A stretch of DNA of 64,000 bases from Candidatus Villigracilis affinis. Lineage in GTDB: Bacteria; Chloroflexota; Anaerolineae; Anaerolineales; Villigracilaceae. The stretch is taken from the NCBI GenBank assembly GCA_016718275.1, contig JADKEA010000024.1, positions 174,732 to 238,731 on the forward strand, in the 5' to 3' direction. The notes beneath the pieces were generated by a model. The model was not told the origin of the DNA and did not search any database. It saw only the letters and a program-made list of their open reading frames with translations. Below, piece after piece: positions 8,329 to 16,685 of this stretch. The position numbers were made by a program, and so were the translations under genes. Numbering within the stretch: the stretch's first letter is position 1; every line of letters begins with the position of its first letter.

Positions 8329-9288
8329 ATGCTCCGCTCTTTCTTCATCTACCTATCCAAAGCAGCTTGGGCGCAAAACCTGATCACGAATTGGAGCTTT
8401 GCCTGGCGCACTGCTTCCCGTTTTATCGCAGGGACAAAGCTCAGTGAGGCCATCCAGGTCGTCAAGGACTTGAATGCAAAGGGGATCAACGCAACACTCG
8501 ATCATTTGGGGGAACATACGAATACTCCGGAAGAAGCACAACAGGCAACAGATGATATTTTTGCAACACTCGACGCGTTGGGAGCGGATGCGACTGTGCG
8601 CGGTAATGTATCCATCAAGTTGACGCAGATCGGTCTTGGCCTCGACGAGAACCTGTGTGCTGAAAACCTGGAGAGGATCCTCGCCCGGGCAAAGCAGAAC
8701 AACACCTTTGTCCGCGTTGATATTGAAGATACGCCCTATACCGATAAGACCATCAATCTGTATTACATGATGTGCGAAAAGGGCTATACCAATGTGGGCA
8801 TGGCTGTTCAATCCTATTTATATCGTGCTGAAGCCGATACCCGCCGCCTGACACAGGATAAAACGACCATCCGTCTTGTCAAAGGCGCGTATAAAGAACC
8901 CCCCGAAAAAGCCTTCCCTCGAAAAGCCGATGTGGACGCGAATTATGATCTGCTGACAAAGATCCTGATCGATGCCTCTCTTACATTCCAGACAACACTC
9001 TCCAGCGATGGCCGCATTCCACCCATCCCTGCGATCGCCTCCCATGACGAGAAGCGTATTGAGTTTGCCAGGCAATATGCCGAGAAGGTTGGCCTTCCCA
9101 AAAATGGGCTTGAGTTCCAGATGTTGTATGGAATCCGCCGTGACTTGCAGGAAAAGCTGGTTAAGGAAGGATACCCCGTTCGTGTCTATGTTCCGTTTGG
9201 CACGCATTGGTATCCGTATTTTATGCGCCGGCTTGCTGAACGCCCTGCGAATATCTGGTTTTTCATTTCAAACTTCTTCAAAGGATAG
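8329..9288 (+). CDS. Proline dehydrogenase (monofunctional)
   Basis: A 319-residue FAD enzyme that oxidises proline to pyrroline-5-carboxylate. The TIM-barrel signatures are VSIKLTQIGL, FVRVDIEDT, IRLVKGAYKEP and, near the C-terminus, EFQMLYGIRRDLQ and VRVYVPFG, with the substrate-binding RRLAERP close to the end. Length fits stand-alone ProDH rather than PutA. The ATG at 8329 is preferred over the ORF start at 8275 because AAAAAGGA lies 6-12 bases upstream and the encoded start (MLRSFFIYLSK) matches relatives. No pyrroline-5-carboxylate dehydrogenase is nearby. A clear terminator follows, so it is probably monocistronic. Confidence 0.92.
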   Translation: MLRSFFIYLSKAAWAQNLITNWSFAWRTASRFIAGTKLSEAIQVVKDLNAKGINATLDHLGEHTNTPEEAQQATDDIFATLDALGADATVRGNVSIKLTQIGLGLDENLCAENLERILARAKQNNTFVRVDIEDTPYTDKTINLYYMMCEKGYTNVGMAVQSYLYRAEADTRRLTQDKTTIRLVKGAYKEPPEKAFPRKADVDANYDLLTKILIDASLTFQTTLSSDGRIPPIPAIASHDEKRIEFARQYAEKVGLPKNGLEFQMLYGIRRDLQEKLVKEGYPVRVYVPFGTHWYPYFMRRLAERPANIWFFISNFFKG

Positions 9289-9307
9289 GCAAGTAAATTG
9301 TCAAAGC

Positions 9308-9344
9308 CAGCGGACGCCGGTCAGGCGTTCGCTGTTTATTTTTT
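9308..9344 (+). terminator. Rho-independent terminator after proline dehydrogenase
   Basis: Arms CAGCGGACGCC (9308-9318) and GGCGTTCGCTG (9324-9334) pair over 11 positions with one mismatch around a 5-base loop, followed by TTTATTTTTT. It lies 20 bases after the stop codon. Confidence 0.88.
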
Positions 9345-9373
9345 AATGCAATTTCATTGTCGCGCCTGGCAGG

Positions 9374-9403
9374 TTGAGCATTATGAGTAATAGGCTTTAT
9401 AAT
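9374..9403 (+). promoter_or_regulatory. Sigma-70-type promoter, probably giving a leaderless or near-leaderless mRNA
   Basis: TTGAGC (9374-9379) is separated by 18 bases from a perfect TATAAT (9398-9403). The ATG of the next lipoprotein gene is at 9411, only 7 bases after the -10 box, so transcription would begin at or next to the start codon. Confidence 0.6.
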
Positions 9404-9410
9404 CTGGTGG

Positions 9411-10196
9411 ATGAAAACGGTGAATCGCTTTATCTTGTTTCCTGCTTTGTTTATCACAGCCATATTGCTGGGCGCTTGTGAACGGACAGTCATTACGCCG
9501 TCTGCGCCTGCCCCCACGATTGTGATCGCGCCACTCCTGATTGAAGATACACCCACCCCTTCGTTCTTCCAGCCCACCTCACTTCCTATTACCCCAACGA
9601 TTGACCCCACCTATTTTCGGGATGAGTTTGACGATGTGCTCGGAGGCGGGTGGACGTGGTTGCGTGAGATTCCCGGACAATGGAGTCTTGAAAAGGTGCC
9701 AGGTTCCTTGCGAATCGCTGGCGGCCGCGGGTCGGTCAACGCAGAGACAATGACCAATATCCTCCTGAGGCCTGCCCCTGCAGGAGATTTCCAGATTGAA
9801 ACCCTTCTAACCTTTGAGCCTGATCAGAATCACCAGTTTGCTGGCTTGGTCATTTATCAGGATAACAATAATTTTATTCAAGCCGGGCAGGCTTATTGCC
9901 GTGGCGGTGGTTGTGTGAGCAGGGGAATTTATATGAACCATTATGGGAAAGGCCTGATCGTCCCTCCCAATTTTGCCCAGGTTTATAAAAATAATGTCGT
10001 GGTCCTGCGGCTCGTCCGCAAAGGGACCAGTTATATTTTCGAGATCAGTGGGGATGGCAAGGTGTTTTACAAGGTCGGTTCACATGAAAGCGATATGACG
10101 CCATTGCAAATCGGAGTTCTCGCGGGCCAGAACGTGGATGGCATCAGTACCACTGTCCCTGCTGTTTTTGATTATTTCGAAGTAAGCAGCCCGTAA
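9411..10196 (+). CDS. Lipoprotein with a DUF1349/concanavalin-like beta-sandwich domain
   Basis: A 261-residue exported protein. The N-terminus has a signal peptide ending in a lipobox (LLGAC, Cys near residue 23), then a Thr/Pro-rich linker to about residue 65. The rest is a beta-rich domain that begins FRDEFDDVLGGGWTWLRE and contains NHQFAGLVIYQDNNNFIQA, the pattern of DUF1349 or GH43 C-terminal-type carbohydrate-associated domains. It is probably tethered to the outer face of the membrane and may bind or process glycans. It heads a plus-strand run that continues with a NodB lipoprotein 33 bases downstream. No catalytic residues are assignable. Confidence 0.75.
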   Translation: MKTVNRFILFPALFITAILLGACERTVITPSAPAPTIVIAPLLIEDTPTPSFFQPTSLPITPTIDPTYFRDEFDDVLGGGWTWLREIPGQWSLEKVPGSLRIAGGRGSVNAETMTNILLRPAPAGDFQIETLLTFEPDQNHQFAGLVIYQDNNNFIQAGQAYCRGGGCVSRGIYMNHYGKGLIVPPNFAQVYKNNVVVLRLVRKGTSYIFEISGDGKVFYKVGSHESDMTPLQIGVLAGQNVDGISTTVPAVFDYFEVSSP

Positions 10197-10229
10197 AAGC
10201 CAATTCCTGCACTGAAGCGGAGATGGGTG

Positions 10230-11039
10230 ATGAAAAAAAAGACCAGTTTGTTGTTATTGATCTTTCTGTTTTTGACATCCTGCACCCTCAGTGCTCAACC
10301 TGGTGTTACGGTCACCCCGTCTCCAATTCCCAGTGTTACTTATACAAAGACTCCGCTTCCCACGATCACGGCGACACCCTATCTGACGCCGACCCCGCCT
10401 GCGGAACTCATTACTAGCGGTGATTGGACGAGTCCGTATGTGGCGCTTACTTTTGACATGTGTCAGGACCCGTTGTATCCTGCAGGCTATGATATCGGGG
10501 TGGTGGATGTGCTTCAACGGTATAACGTCCCAGCCACTTTTTTCATGGGTGGAGATTGGATGCGTACGCATCCAGACGAAACAAAAGCCCTGGCCGCGAA
10601 CTTGAATTTTGAATTTGGCAACCACTCCTGGAGCCATGCCGACTTTACGACACTCACGCAGGAGCAGATCGGTCAGGAGATCGATATGACCGAGGACATG
10701 CTCTTTCAGTTGACTGGGAAGCACTCGCGACTTTTCCGTCTTCCATCCGGGCTGTATAACGAATCCACATTGCAGGTCGTTGCCAGCCACGGACTGTACA
10801 CCATTCAATGGGATTCGGTTACGGGAGACCCGGACCCAACTTTCGATGCCGCTACAATCCTTTCTGAAGTCCAACGAACCGTGCAGAATGGTTCGATCAT
10901 CATCATGCACGGAAATGGGAGAGGCTGGCATACTGCCGAGGCTTTGCCCCTCGTCATCGATTATTTGAAAGACAAGGGATATACCCTTGTGACCGTTTCC
11001 CAGTTAATTGGTCTTGAGCCTTTGCCCCAGGCAGAATAG
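10230..11039 (+). CDS. Lipoprotein polysaccharide deacetylase (NodB domain)
   Basis: A 269-residue exported deacetylase. It has a lipobox (FLTSC), a Thr/Pro linker to about residue 60, then a NodB domain with motif 1 TFDMCQDP (metal Asp; usually TFDD, here the second Asp is Met), motif 2 GNHSWSHAD (metal His residues), motif 3 RLPSGLYN and a C-terminal IIIMHGNG carrying the catalytic-base His. Such enzymes de-N-acetylate peptidoglycan or exopolysaccharide. An in-frame GTG directly precedes the ATG; GGAG 7 bases upstream of the ATG favours 10230. The gene follows the DUF1349 lipoprotein and precedes a VF530 gene by 13 bases. Confidence 0.85.
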   Translation: MKKKTSLLLLIFLFLTSCTLSAQPGVTVTPSPIPSVTYTKTPLPTITATPYLTPTPPAELITSGDWTSPYVALTFDMCQDPLYPAGYDIGVVDVLQRYNVPATFFMGGDWMRTHPDETKALAANLNFEFGNHSWSHADFTTLTQEQIGQEIDMTEDMLFQLTGKHSRLFRLPSGLYNESTLQVVASHGLYTIQWDSVTGDPDPTFDAATILSEVQRTVQNGSIIIMHGNGRGWHTAEALPLVIDYLKDKGYTLVTVSQLIGLEPLPQAE

Positions 11040-11052
11040 TTGAGACACAAAA

Positions 11053-11286
11053 ATGAATCCCGAACAACCTAAACATATCCCGCACGGTGTGACGCTTGAA
11101 ATGATCCTTGCCCGACTGGTCGAGCAATATGGATGGGAGGAGCTGGGGAAGCGCATTGTGATCAAATGTTTTACGAATGACCCAAGCATCAAATCCAGTT
11201 TGAAGTTTTTGAGGAGGACGCCCTGGGCTAGAAAAAGAGTTGAAGACCTGTATCTAAGCTCTGTGAATGAGAATCCTCGTGCCTGA
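11053..11286 (+). CDS. VF530 (DUF2132) family DNA-binding-like small protein
   Basis: A 77-residue protein in which almost the whole length matches the VF530 family: HGVTLEMILARLVEQYGWEE, CFTNDPSIKSSLKFLRRTPW and ARKRVEDLYL. The family forms a compact helical fold related to double-stranded-DNA-binding proteins; its cell role is not established. It sits 13 bases after the NodB gene and 48 bases before a membrane protein gene on the same strand. Confidence 0.9.
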   Translation: MNPEQPKHIPHGVTLEMILARLVEQYGWEELGKRIVIKCFTNDPSIKSSLKFLRRTPWARKRVEDLYLSSVNENPRA

Positions 11287-11334
11287 ACTTCATGCAAATG
11301 GGAAGTGAGAATTTTATTTCTATAGGAGATCATA

Positions 11335-12174
11335 ATGAACGATGCGCAATTGAATTCAGCCAATCCCCCCATTTCTTCATTGTTGCGTGGAATTACCTGG
11401 TTGGAAGTTCTTGTTTTGATCGTAACGGGCGGCGGGCTTTTCTTTTTGCCCGATCTGGCGCGTGAGCAGTGGCCCTGGGCCATTGCTCCATTCAATGGGC
11501 GCTTTGTCGGAACCGTATATCTTGGTTCATTCGTGTCGGCCATGCTCATGGCTTTTCATGGACGCTGGTCGCCTGGGCGCATCGTCTTGCCGATGATCTT
11601 TATTTTTACAACGATTGTTCTTGGTGTTTCTTTCCTTCATCTCGATCAATTTGACCTTCAAAGATGGCAACCGTGGATCTGGTTTCTGTTGTATATTGTT
11701 CTGCCCATCAACAGCGCTTATCATTTATGGCTCTATCGCGATCGCCAATCCGCGGATTCATTTTCCACTCCCAGTCACTGGCGTGGTTCCTTTTTGATTT
11801 TATCTGTGCTATTCGGGGTGTACGGACTGGCTTTGTTGTTTTTTCCGACAGCTTCTTCAGCGTTTTGGCCGTGGCCTATTGATGGATTCCACGGGCAAAT
11901 GTACAGTGTTGTCTTCATCACGCCAGCCATTGGGTTATTTCTGATTGCTAGTCGCGCATCATCATTGGAATGGAAAACGCTCGGTCTAACTCAGCTGGTA
12001 ATTGGTGCCTGTGCCATTATTGGCTTGTTACTGGTTGACGCAGTAGTGCCCCCGGAAAAGAAAGTTAACTGGGCATTGGCAGGCACCTGGCTTTGGCTCC
12101 TGATCATGGCCGTGTATGGCGGAGTGGGTGTGTCTATGCTTTTTCGTGCTGGCAGAAATCAGGAGGTTGGGTAG
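11335..12174 (+). CDS. Polytopic membrane protein of unknown function
   Basis: A 279-residue protein with about eight hydrophobic helices (for example VLVLIVTGGGLFFL, TVYLGSFVSAMLMAF, FLLYIVLPINSAYHLWL and LLIMAVYGGVGVSMLF). Loops are short and aromatic-rich and no catalytic or transport motif is recognised. A GGAG-containing sequence lies just before the ATG. It is the last gene of the run that starts with the lipoproteins; no strong terminator follows directly. Confidence 0.65.
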   Translation: MNDAQLNSANPPISSLLRGITWLEVLVLIVTGGGLFFLPDLAREQWPWAIAPFNGRFVGTVYLGSFVSAMLMAFHGRWSPGRIVLPMIFIFTTIVLGVSFLHLDQFDLQRWQPWIWFLLYIVLPINSAYHLWLYRDRQSADSFSTPSHWRGSFLILSVLFGVYGLALLFFPTASSAFWPWPIDGFHGQMYSVVFITPAIGLFLIASRASSLEWKTLGLTQLVIGACAIIGLLLVDAVVPPEKKVNWALAGTWLWLLIMAVYGGVGVSMLFRAGRNQEVG

Positions 12175-12183
12175 GGGATAGGA

Positions 12184-12255
12184 TTATCCGTCAGCAAAGA
12201 CTGGCGATATAATGTGTTTATTCTTTGAAAGATGCCTTCAAAAGGCTGATTTTTC
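12184..12255 (+). promoter_or_regulatory. Possible promoter with a short leader hairpin
   Basis: TTATCC (12184-12189), 18 bases, then a perfect TATAAT (12208-12213) form a candidate promoter for the small gene at 12283. Between it and the gene is GCCTT-CAA-AAGGC (12234-12246) followed by TGATTTTT, a weak terminator or attenuator-like hairpin. The -35 box is poor, so this is tentative. Confidence 0.35.
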
Positions 12256-12282
12256 ATTCATCCCAACTCAGAGGAGAATACC

Positions 12283-12669
12283 ATGCAAAACAAAGTTGTT
12301 GTGCCGGGCAAGGTAAAAAAGGACAAGGATAATAACAAAAAATACAAGATCGAAAAGGAAAAAGGCTCCGAATCAGATGTGACGATCGATATTGTCGACG
12401 ATGGGGATTATCTTGTTGAAAAACTCAGCATTGACGGATTGCCGACAAACATGACCGATGGAAACCCCATTACATGGATCAATAACTTCTCCGTCAAGAA
12501 GAACGGACAATATATTAATCAAAGATACTTTGTGTCTATTCCAGATATTGGCTCGTCGCGATTGATTATTTTTGATGGGAATGGGAATCCGTACTATTAC
12601 ACCGGCGAGATCAAGAATAATAAATTTGAGTTGACAGATGGCGACCCCGCCATTGGACACTGGCCGTAG
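12283..12669 (+). CDS. Small charged beta-rich protein of unknown function
   Basis: A 128-residue protein with no signal peptide or membrane helix. The first 30 residues are very Lys-rich (for example KVKKDKDNNKKYKIEKEKG); the rest alternates hydrophobic and polar residues as in a beta-sandwich, ending in NGNPYYYTGEIKNN and DGDPAIGHWP. I do not recognise a family. AGAGGAGAA lies 6 bases before the ATG, a strong ribosome site, so the gene is probably well translated. It converges on the cyclase gene with a 4-base gap. Confidence 0.6.
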   Translation: MQNKVVVPGKVKKDKDNNKKYKIEKEKGSESDVTIDIVDDGDYLVEKLSIDGLPTNMTDGNPITWINNFSVKKNGQYINQRYFVSIPDIGSSRLIIFDGNGNPYYYTGEIKNNKFELTDGDPAIGHWP

Positions 12670-12673
12670 AGAA

Positions 12674-15600
12674 TTAGCTTAATTCCCTGTAGTGGCTTCT
12701 TAGCGCGCGCCGCCAGGGCACGTTTTCCACGTAGATGCGGCGCGCCTCTTCTGAACGTAGTTTTGAGACCTGCGTATCCAAAAGCAGATTTGCAGCTTGC
12801 AAAATGTTTTTGTGACGCGGGTCTTTTTTCTCTTTTAAGACAAGATAGCAGGTGAGCATGATGCGTAACGGCTCTTCAGCGCCTTCGAGGTGAGGATTCT
12901 CCTGCATATAAAGTATTACCTTCTCAACCTCGGCTAATGCAGATTCGATATCCAGTACTTCAAGCGAGGTCTGGGCGATGGCTGCCTGAGATTCAGCTGC
13001 CAGCACTTTTGCATTGATCCCTTCCCTGATTCTTAATGAATCGATGAACGCTTTTTGGGCTTGTGCGTATTGTTTGTCTAATAAATAGCCGTAGCCGAGA
13101 TAAAAGAATGACCATGCCGCCCCGATCTGGTCGGCTATTTTTTCGGATAGCGCCAGTGCTTTTTCTGCCCAGTAGATGGCGGCGGCGGGGTTGTTGCCTT
13201 TGCCAGATGTGGAGGCGCTTAAATTGATGAGTGTATACATTTCCTGGGTTCGGTTGCCCACTTCGCGCGCGATGGTGAGTGCGCGGGTGTGATATTTCAA
13301 GGCTGTCTCATAGTCTCCAAGCATGCTGGAGACCCAGCCGAGATTGGTCAACGCCAGCCCGGAGGGATACAGACTTCCCTGTTCCTGGTGGATGATCTGG
13401 GCTTGTTCGAAATAATCACGTGCTGTGGCGAAATCACCCTGCGACAACCCGATGATGTTGGCAAGGTTGGATAATACCTTTGCTTCCAGATCGCGATTCC
13501 CCAATTCGCGGGCGATTTCCAGTGCGAGGGTTTGATATTGATGTGCCTCTGAAGGCCCCTTGTTTTCGAGGGCAATTAAGCCAAGTGATGTGAGCGCATT
13601 GCCTTCCCCAAGGCGATTTTTTGTGGAGCGGGAAAGTTCCAGTGCTTCCTGCGCACTTGCGAAGGCTTCATCGAGATGCCCAACCCGTGTAAATGCACTT
13701 GGCAGTACGTTGTAAACCCCATTCAATGTTTCCAGATCATTGGCAGCCTTGGCGAGCGGAATGGCGCGTTCGCCAAAGGAGATCGCCACGAAGTTTTCAC
13801 CTTTGGTTGCGAAATAATAAGTGCGGCGCATTAATACGCGTCCGAGGAGGCGGTTGTCTTTTAAGTTGACGGCGATCTCTTCCAGGGTTGTCAGGTCGCT
13901 ATCTTCATTGGCCCAATTGCCAATGTTGAAATAGATAATGGCACGTTTGTAAAGAATCTCGAAGCGGGCACGAACTTCGTTTTGTGGAATCCGTGCAAGG
14001 GCACGGGTGAGGTAGTCAATGGCCTGGGCGTTCTGATAGGCTTGGGAGGCAAAATCAGCTGCCAGCTTAAGATAGTGAAGCGCTTTTTCATCCAGATTCG
14101 CGTGTTCGGCATGATAGGCCAGTTCGCCGTAGTGCGGCTCAAGATCATCTTGATAAACCGTTTCCATTGCTGAGACAGCCAGCCCATGCAATTCGCGCTG
14201 ACGTGATAGCAGGTGCATCGAATAAGCGGCGTCTCTCAATAACGCATGGCGGAAGATAAACTCGATCTCACTTAAGTGTGTCCAGATGTTGGCGTTTTCA
14301 GCCTCGGCCACATGGCTTGATAGATTTTTGTCGGCGCGAAGCATTTCACTCAGCACGCGGATCTCAAATTCGCGGCCAAGGATCGAGGCAGTTTGGACGG
14401 TTTCCTTCACCTTTTTTGCCAATCGATCCAGGCGTGCTACGAGAACTGCGCGGACATCGGTTGGCAGGGATATTTCTGCCTGCTCGTGTGCAAAATAATT
14501 TTTATTCGCATCGAGGGTCAGCGCATTTTGCTCCAGTAAATAGCGCAGGATCTGCTCTGCAAAGAATGGATTTCCATCCGTGCGTGCGTCGAGAAGCGTG
14601 AGCAGGGAATCTGCGATTGGCCCACCCAACACATCTTCTGCCAGATGCGCCATGCTTCGTGTGGACAGCCTGCCCAGTTTTATTTCTTGAATTGAAACTT
14701 CATCGGTCGCCCATGTTGAACTGCCTTCGGGGCGCTGCGTGGCAATGATGGCGATGGGATATTTTTTATCTGGCTCTGAAAGCAATGTGCGTACAAAATA
14801 AGACAGAAACGTGCCTGTATCTTCATCCAGCCAGTGCGTATCTTCGATGAACAGGATGAGAGGCTTTTGTAAACTTTCGGCACGCAGAAGCACGCTCAAC
14901 GCGATCAGTGTGTTTTCGTAACGACCTTTTGCATCGAGACTTTCATACAAAGAAGCGGGTTGGGTGATGTTGATCAGAGCTGCCAGCATTGAGCCAGTGC
15001 GCATCAGTTCCGATGCGAGTTCGGGATCGGGCGTAATGTTGGCTAATTCCTGAAGATCACGATTGAATGCGACCGAGTTGATCTCGTCAGGCTGGCCTTC
15101 GAGCAATTCAAAGCGTTTCTTCAGCCAATCCTTGAATGGGTTGAACGGCTGCCGCAGGATCTCATCTGTCTGGCAGACCACCCAATTTGCTGGATGCTCC
15201 TTGAAATATTCAGAATATTGAAAGGAGTGGACCAGTCGGCTTTTGCCCATGCCCGCCTCTCCCTGCAAAACCATGACGCCTGCGAATTGTCCGCGCTTGA
15301 TCGGTTCAATAAATGTATTAAGCGTTTCTAGTTCTTTTTCGCGGCCGACCAACTGTCCCAAATAGACGGTCTCCACAATATTCTTTCGCCCGCTTAATGT
15401 AAATACTTTTTGTTCCTGCTTGAAGCCTTTGAATTTATACTCACCAAGGAATTTGAAATTGAAATGCTTTTCAGCGCGGCGGGCAACATCTTCCGACATC
15501 CAGTATTCACCCTGACCGGCATTCTCCATCATGCGTGCCGCCAGATTCACACCCCATCCATAAGCCGTATAATCTTCGCGTTTGCTTGAGCCGATAAATC

Positions 15601-16603
15601 CCGCATATGCCATATAGTACGAAATGCCAGCCCGCAACGTGATGCGGGTTCGAGCCGAAAGCTCAATAATGAAATTCAAGGCGCGGTCGATATCGTTTTC
15701 GTAGGAGATTGGCGCGCCCCAAAACATAAGCAGATTAAAGCCCTTATCTCCCAGGTCAGGGCGTAGAAAAACGCCGTTGTATTGATCCTGCAAAAGATAA
15801 ACCGTTTCCATGAAGGGCGTGACCAGGGCCTCATCAGAGATATTCACTGGAATATCGATAAAAAGATTCACCGCCTGACGAAATTCCCCTGAGATGGGAA
15901 GGTGGGCAATTGTATCGGCGAGAAAAATATCAGCAAGATCGTCGGCAGGATTTGGCTCAGGGGTGGGAAGCGGTCTGGGTAGTTCTGCCGTGGTTTCCTG
16001 AATTAAGAAGCATTGATCAACAGGTGTGGCGCGAACAACATCCTTCAGTAATTCGTAGGCTACCGGGTGCGCCACGATGTCGCCTGCGTAGGCGTGCTCC
16101 TCGCCGAGTACTGCGCCGCTCAAACTATCTCCGCGAAACCAGTAGCTGGCCCGCTTGCCATTGATGGATTTAAATATTTGCCATGTCGTTTGCCCGAATC
16201 CGATTCCTGCCTTGATACGGATGGAAAACACGCCATAAGGAGTTGAGACGGGCGAGTTGGCTTTTGTGTGCATTTGCATTGCAAGCGCCGCAGATAAACA
16301 ACGCTTCATCACCTGACCTGAATCCTGTTCGGCGGGGAAAACGGCATTGAACGCGTCCCCGGCATATCCGATCACAAACCCGCCCTGTTCATACACCGCA
16401 TTGACCAACGGCTCGAACACCACGCGCATCATGTTTGCCAAAACCTCCGCACCATGCGTGCCGTGTGCAGAAAGTACGTCTGTCATGGTGGAGAAGCCTG
16501 AGAGATCCACGAACATGGCGGCTCCCTGAAAAACTCCTTTTGTTTCTCCCAAGCGGTATTTTTCATAGATGAATTCTGGAACAAGCTGGCGTGTGATCTG
16601 CAT
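12674..16603 (-). CDS. Double class III cyclase domain protein with AAA ATPase and TPR repeats
   Basis: A 1309-residue cytoplasmic regulator. Residues about 25-180 form a cyclase homology domain (FVDLSGFSTMTD, with metal Asp, and GYAGDAFNAVF). Residues about 240-400 are a second one (AGISYYMAYAGFIGSSKRED, AYGWGVNLAARMM), whose usual metal-Asp segment reads FNLLMFWGAP and seems degenerate. A P-loop ATPase follows with Walker A GEAGMGKSRL (about residue 445) and Walker B LILFIEDTHWL. The last 450 residues are tandem TPRs (for example EGNALTSLGLIALENKG). Cyclase-cyclase-ATPase-TPR is the plan of mammalian soluble adenylyl cyclase and bacterial relatives. Whether it makes cAMP is untested. Confidence 0.85.
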   Translation of the reverse strand: MQITRQLVPEFIYEKYRLGETKGVFQGAAMFVDLSGFSTMTDVLSAHGTHGAEVLANMMRVVFEPLVNAVYEQGGFVIGYAGDAFNAVFPAEQDSGQVMKRCLSAALAMQMHTKANSPVSTPYGVFSIRIKAGIGFGQTTWQIFKSINGKRASYWFRGDSLSGAVLGEEHAYAGDIVAHPVAYELLKDVVRATPVDQCFLIQETTAELPRPLPTPEPNPADDLADIFLADTIAHLPISGEFRQAVNLFIDIPVNISDEALVTPFMETVYLLQDQYNGVFLRPDLGDKGFNLLMFWGAPISYENDIDRALNFIIELSARTRITLRAGISYYMAYAGFIGSSKREDYTAYGWGVNLAARMMENAGQGEYWMSEDVARRAEKHFNFKFLGEYKFKGFKQEQKVFTLSGRKNIVETVYLGQLVGREKELETLNTFIEPIKRGQFAGVMVLQGEAGMGKSRLVHSFQYSEYFKEHPANWVVCQTDEILRQPFNPFKDWLKKRFELLEGQPDEINSVAFNRDLQELANITPDPELASELMRTGSMLAALINITQPASLYESLDAKGRYENTLIALSVLLRAESLQKPLILFIEDTHWLDEDTGTFLSYFVRTLLSEPDKKYPIAIIATQRPEGSSTWATDEVSIQEIKLGRLSTRSMAHLAEDVLGGPIADSLLTLLDARTDGNPFFAEQILRYLLEQNALTLDANKNYFAHEQAEISLPTDVRAVLVARLDRLAKKVKETVQTASILGREFEIRVLSEMLRADKNLSSHVAEAENANIWTHLSEIEFIFRHALLRDAAYSMHLLSRQRELHGLAVSAMETVYQDDLEPHYGELAYHAEHANLDEKALHYLKLAADFASQAYQNAQAIDYLTRALARIPQNEVRARFEILYKRAIIYFNIGNWANEDSDLTTLEEIAVNLKDNRLLGRVLMRRTYYFATKGENFVAISFGERAIPLAKAANDLETLNGVYNVLPSAFTRVGHLDEAFASAQEALELSRSTKNRLGEGNALTSLGLIALENKGPSEAHQYQTLALEIARELGNRDLEAKVLSNLANIIGLSQGDFATARDYFEQAQIIHQEQGSLYPSGLALTNLGWVSSMLGDYETALKYHTRALTIAREVGNRTQEMYTLINLSASTSGKGNNPAAAIYWAEKALALSEKIADQIGAAWSFFYLGYGYLLDKQYAQAQKAFIDSLRIREGINAKVLAAESQAAIAQTSLEVLDIESALAEVEKVILYMQENPHLEGAEEPLRIMLTCYLVLKEKKDPRHKNILQAANLLLDTQVSKLRSEEARRIYVENVPWRRALRSHYRELS

Positions 16604-16650
16604 GTTTTAATTTTACCGCTTGTTATCTCAATTACCAGTCAAAAACCAAA

Positions 16651-16678
16651 TTGGATTTGACTGGCAAGCGAATATAAT
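16651..16678 (+). promoter_or_regulatory. Sigma-70-type promoter for a near-leaderless mRNA
   Basis: TTGGAT (16651-16656), 16 bases, then TATAAT (16673-16678). The ATG at 16686 is 7 bases after the -10 box, the same geometry as at 9374-9411. This supports the 16686 start of the methyltransferase, which has no Shine-Dalgarno. Confidence 0.55.
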
Positions 16679-16685
16679 CAGTCAC

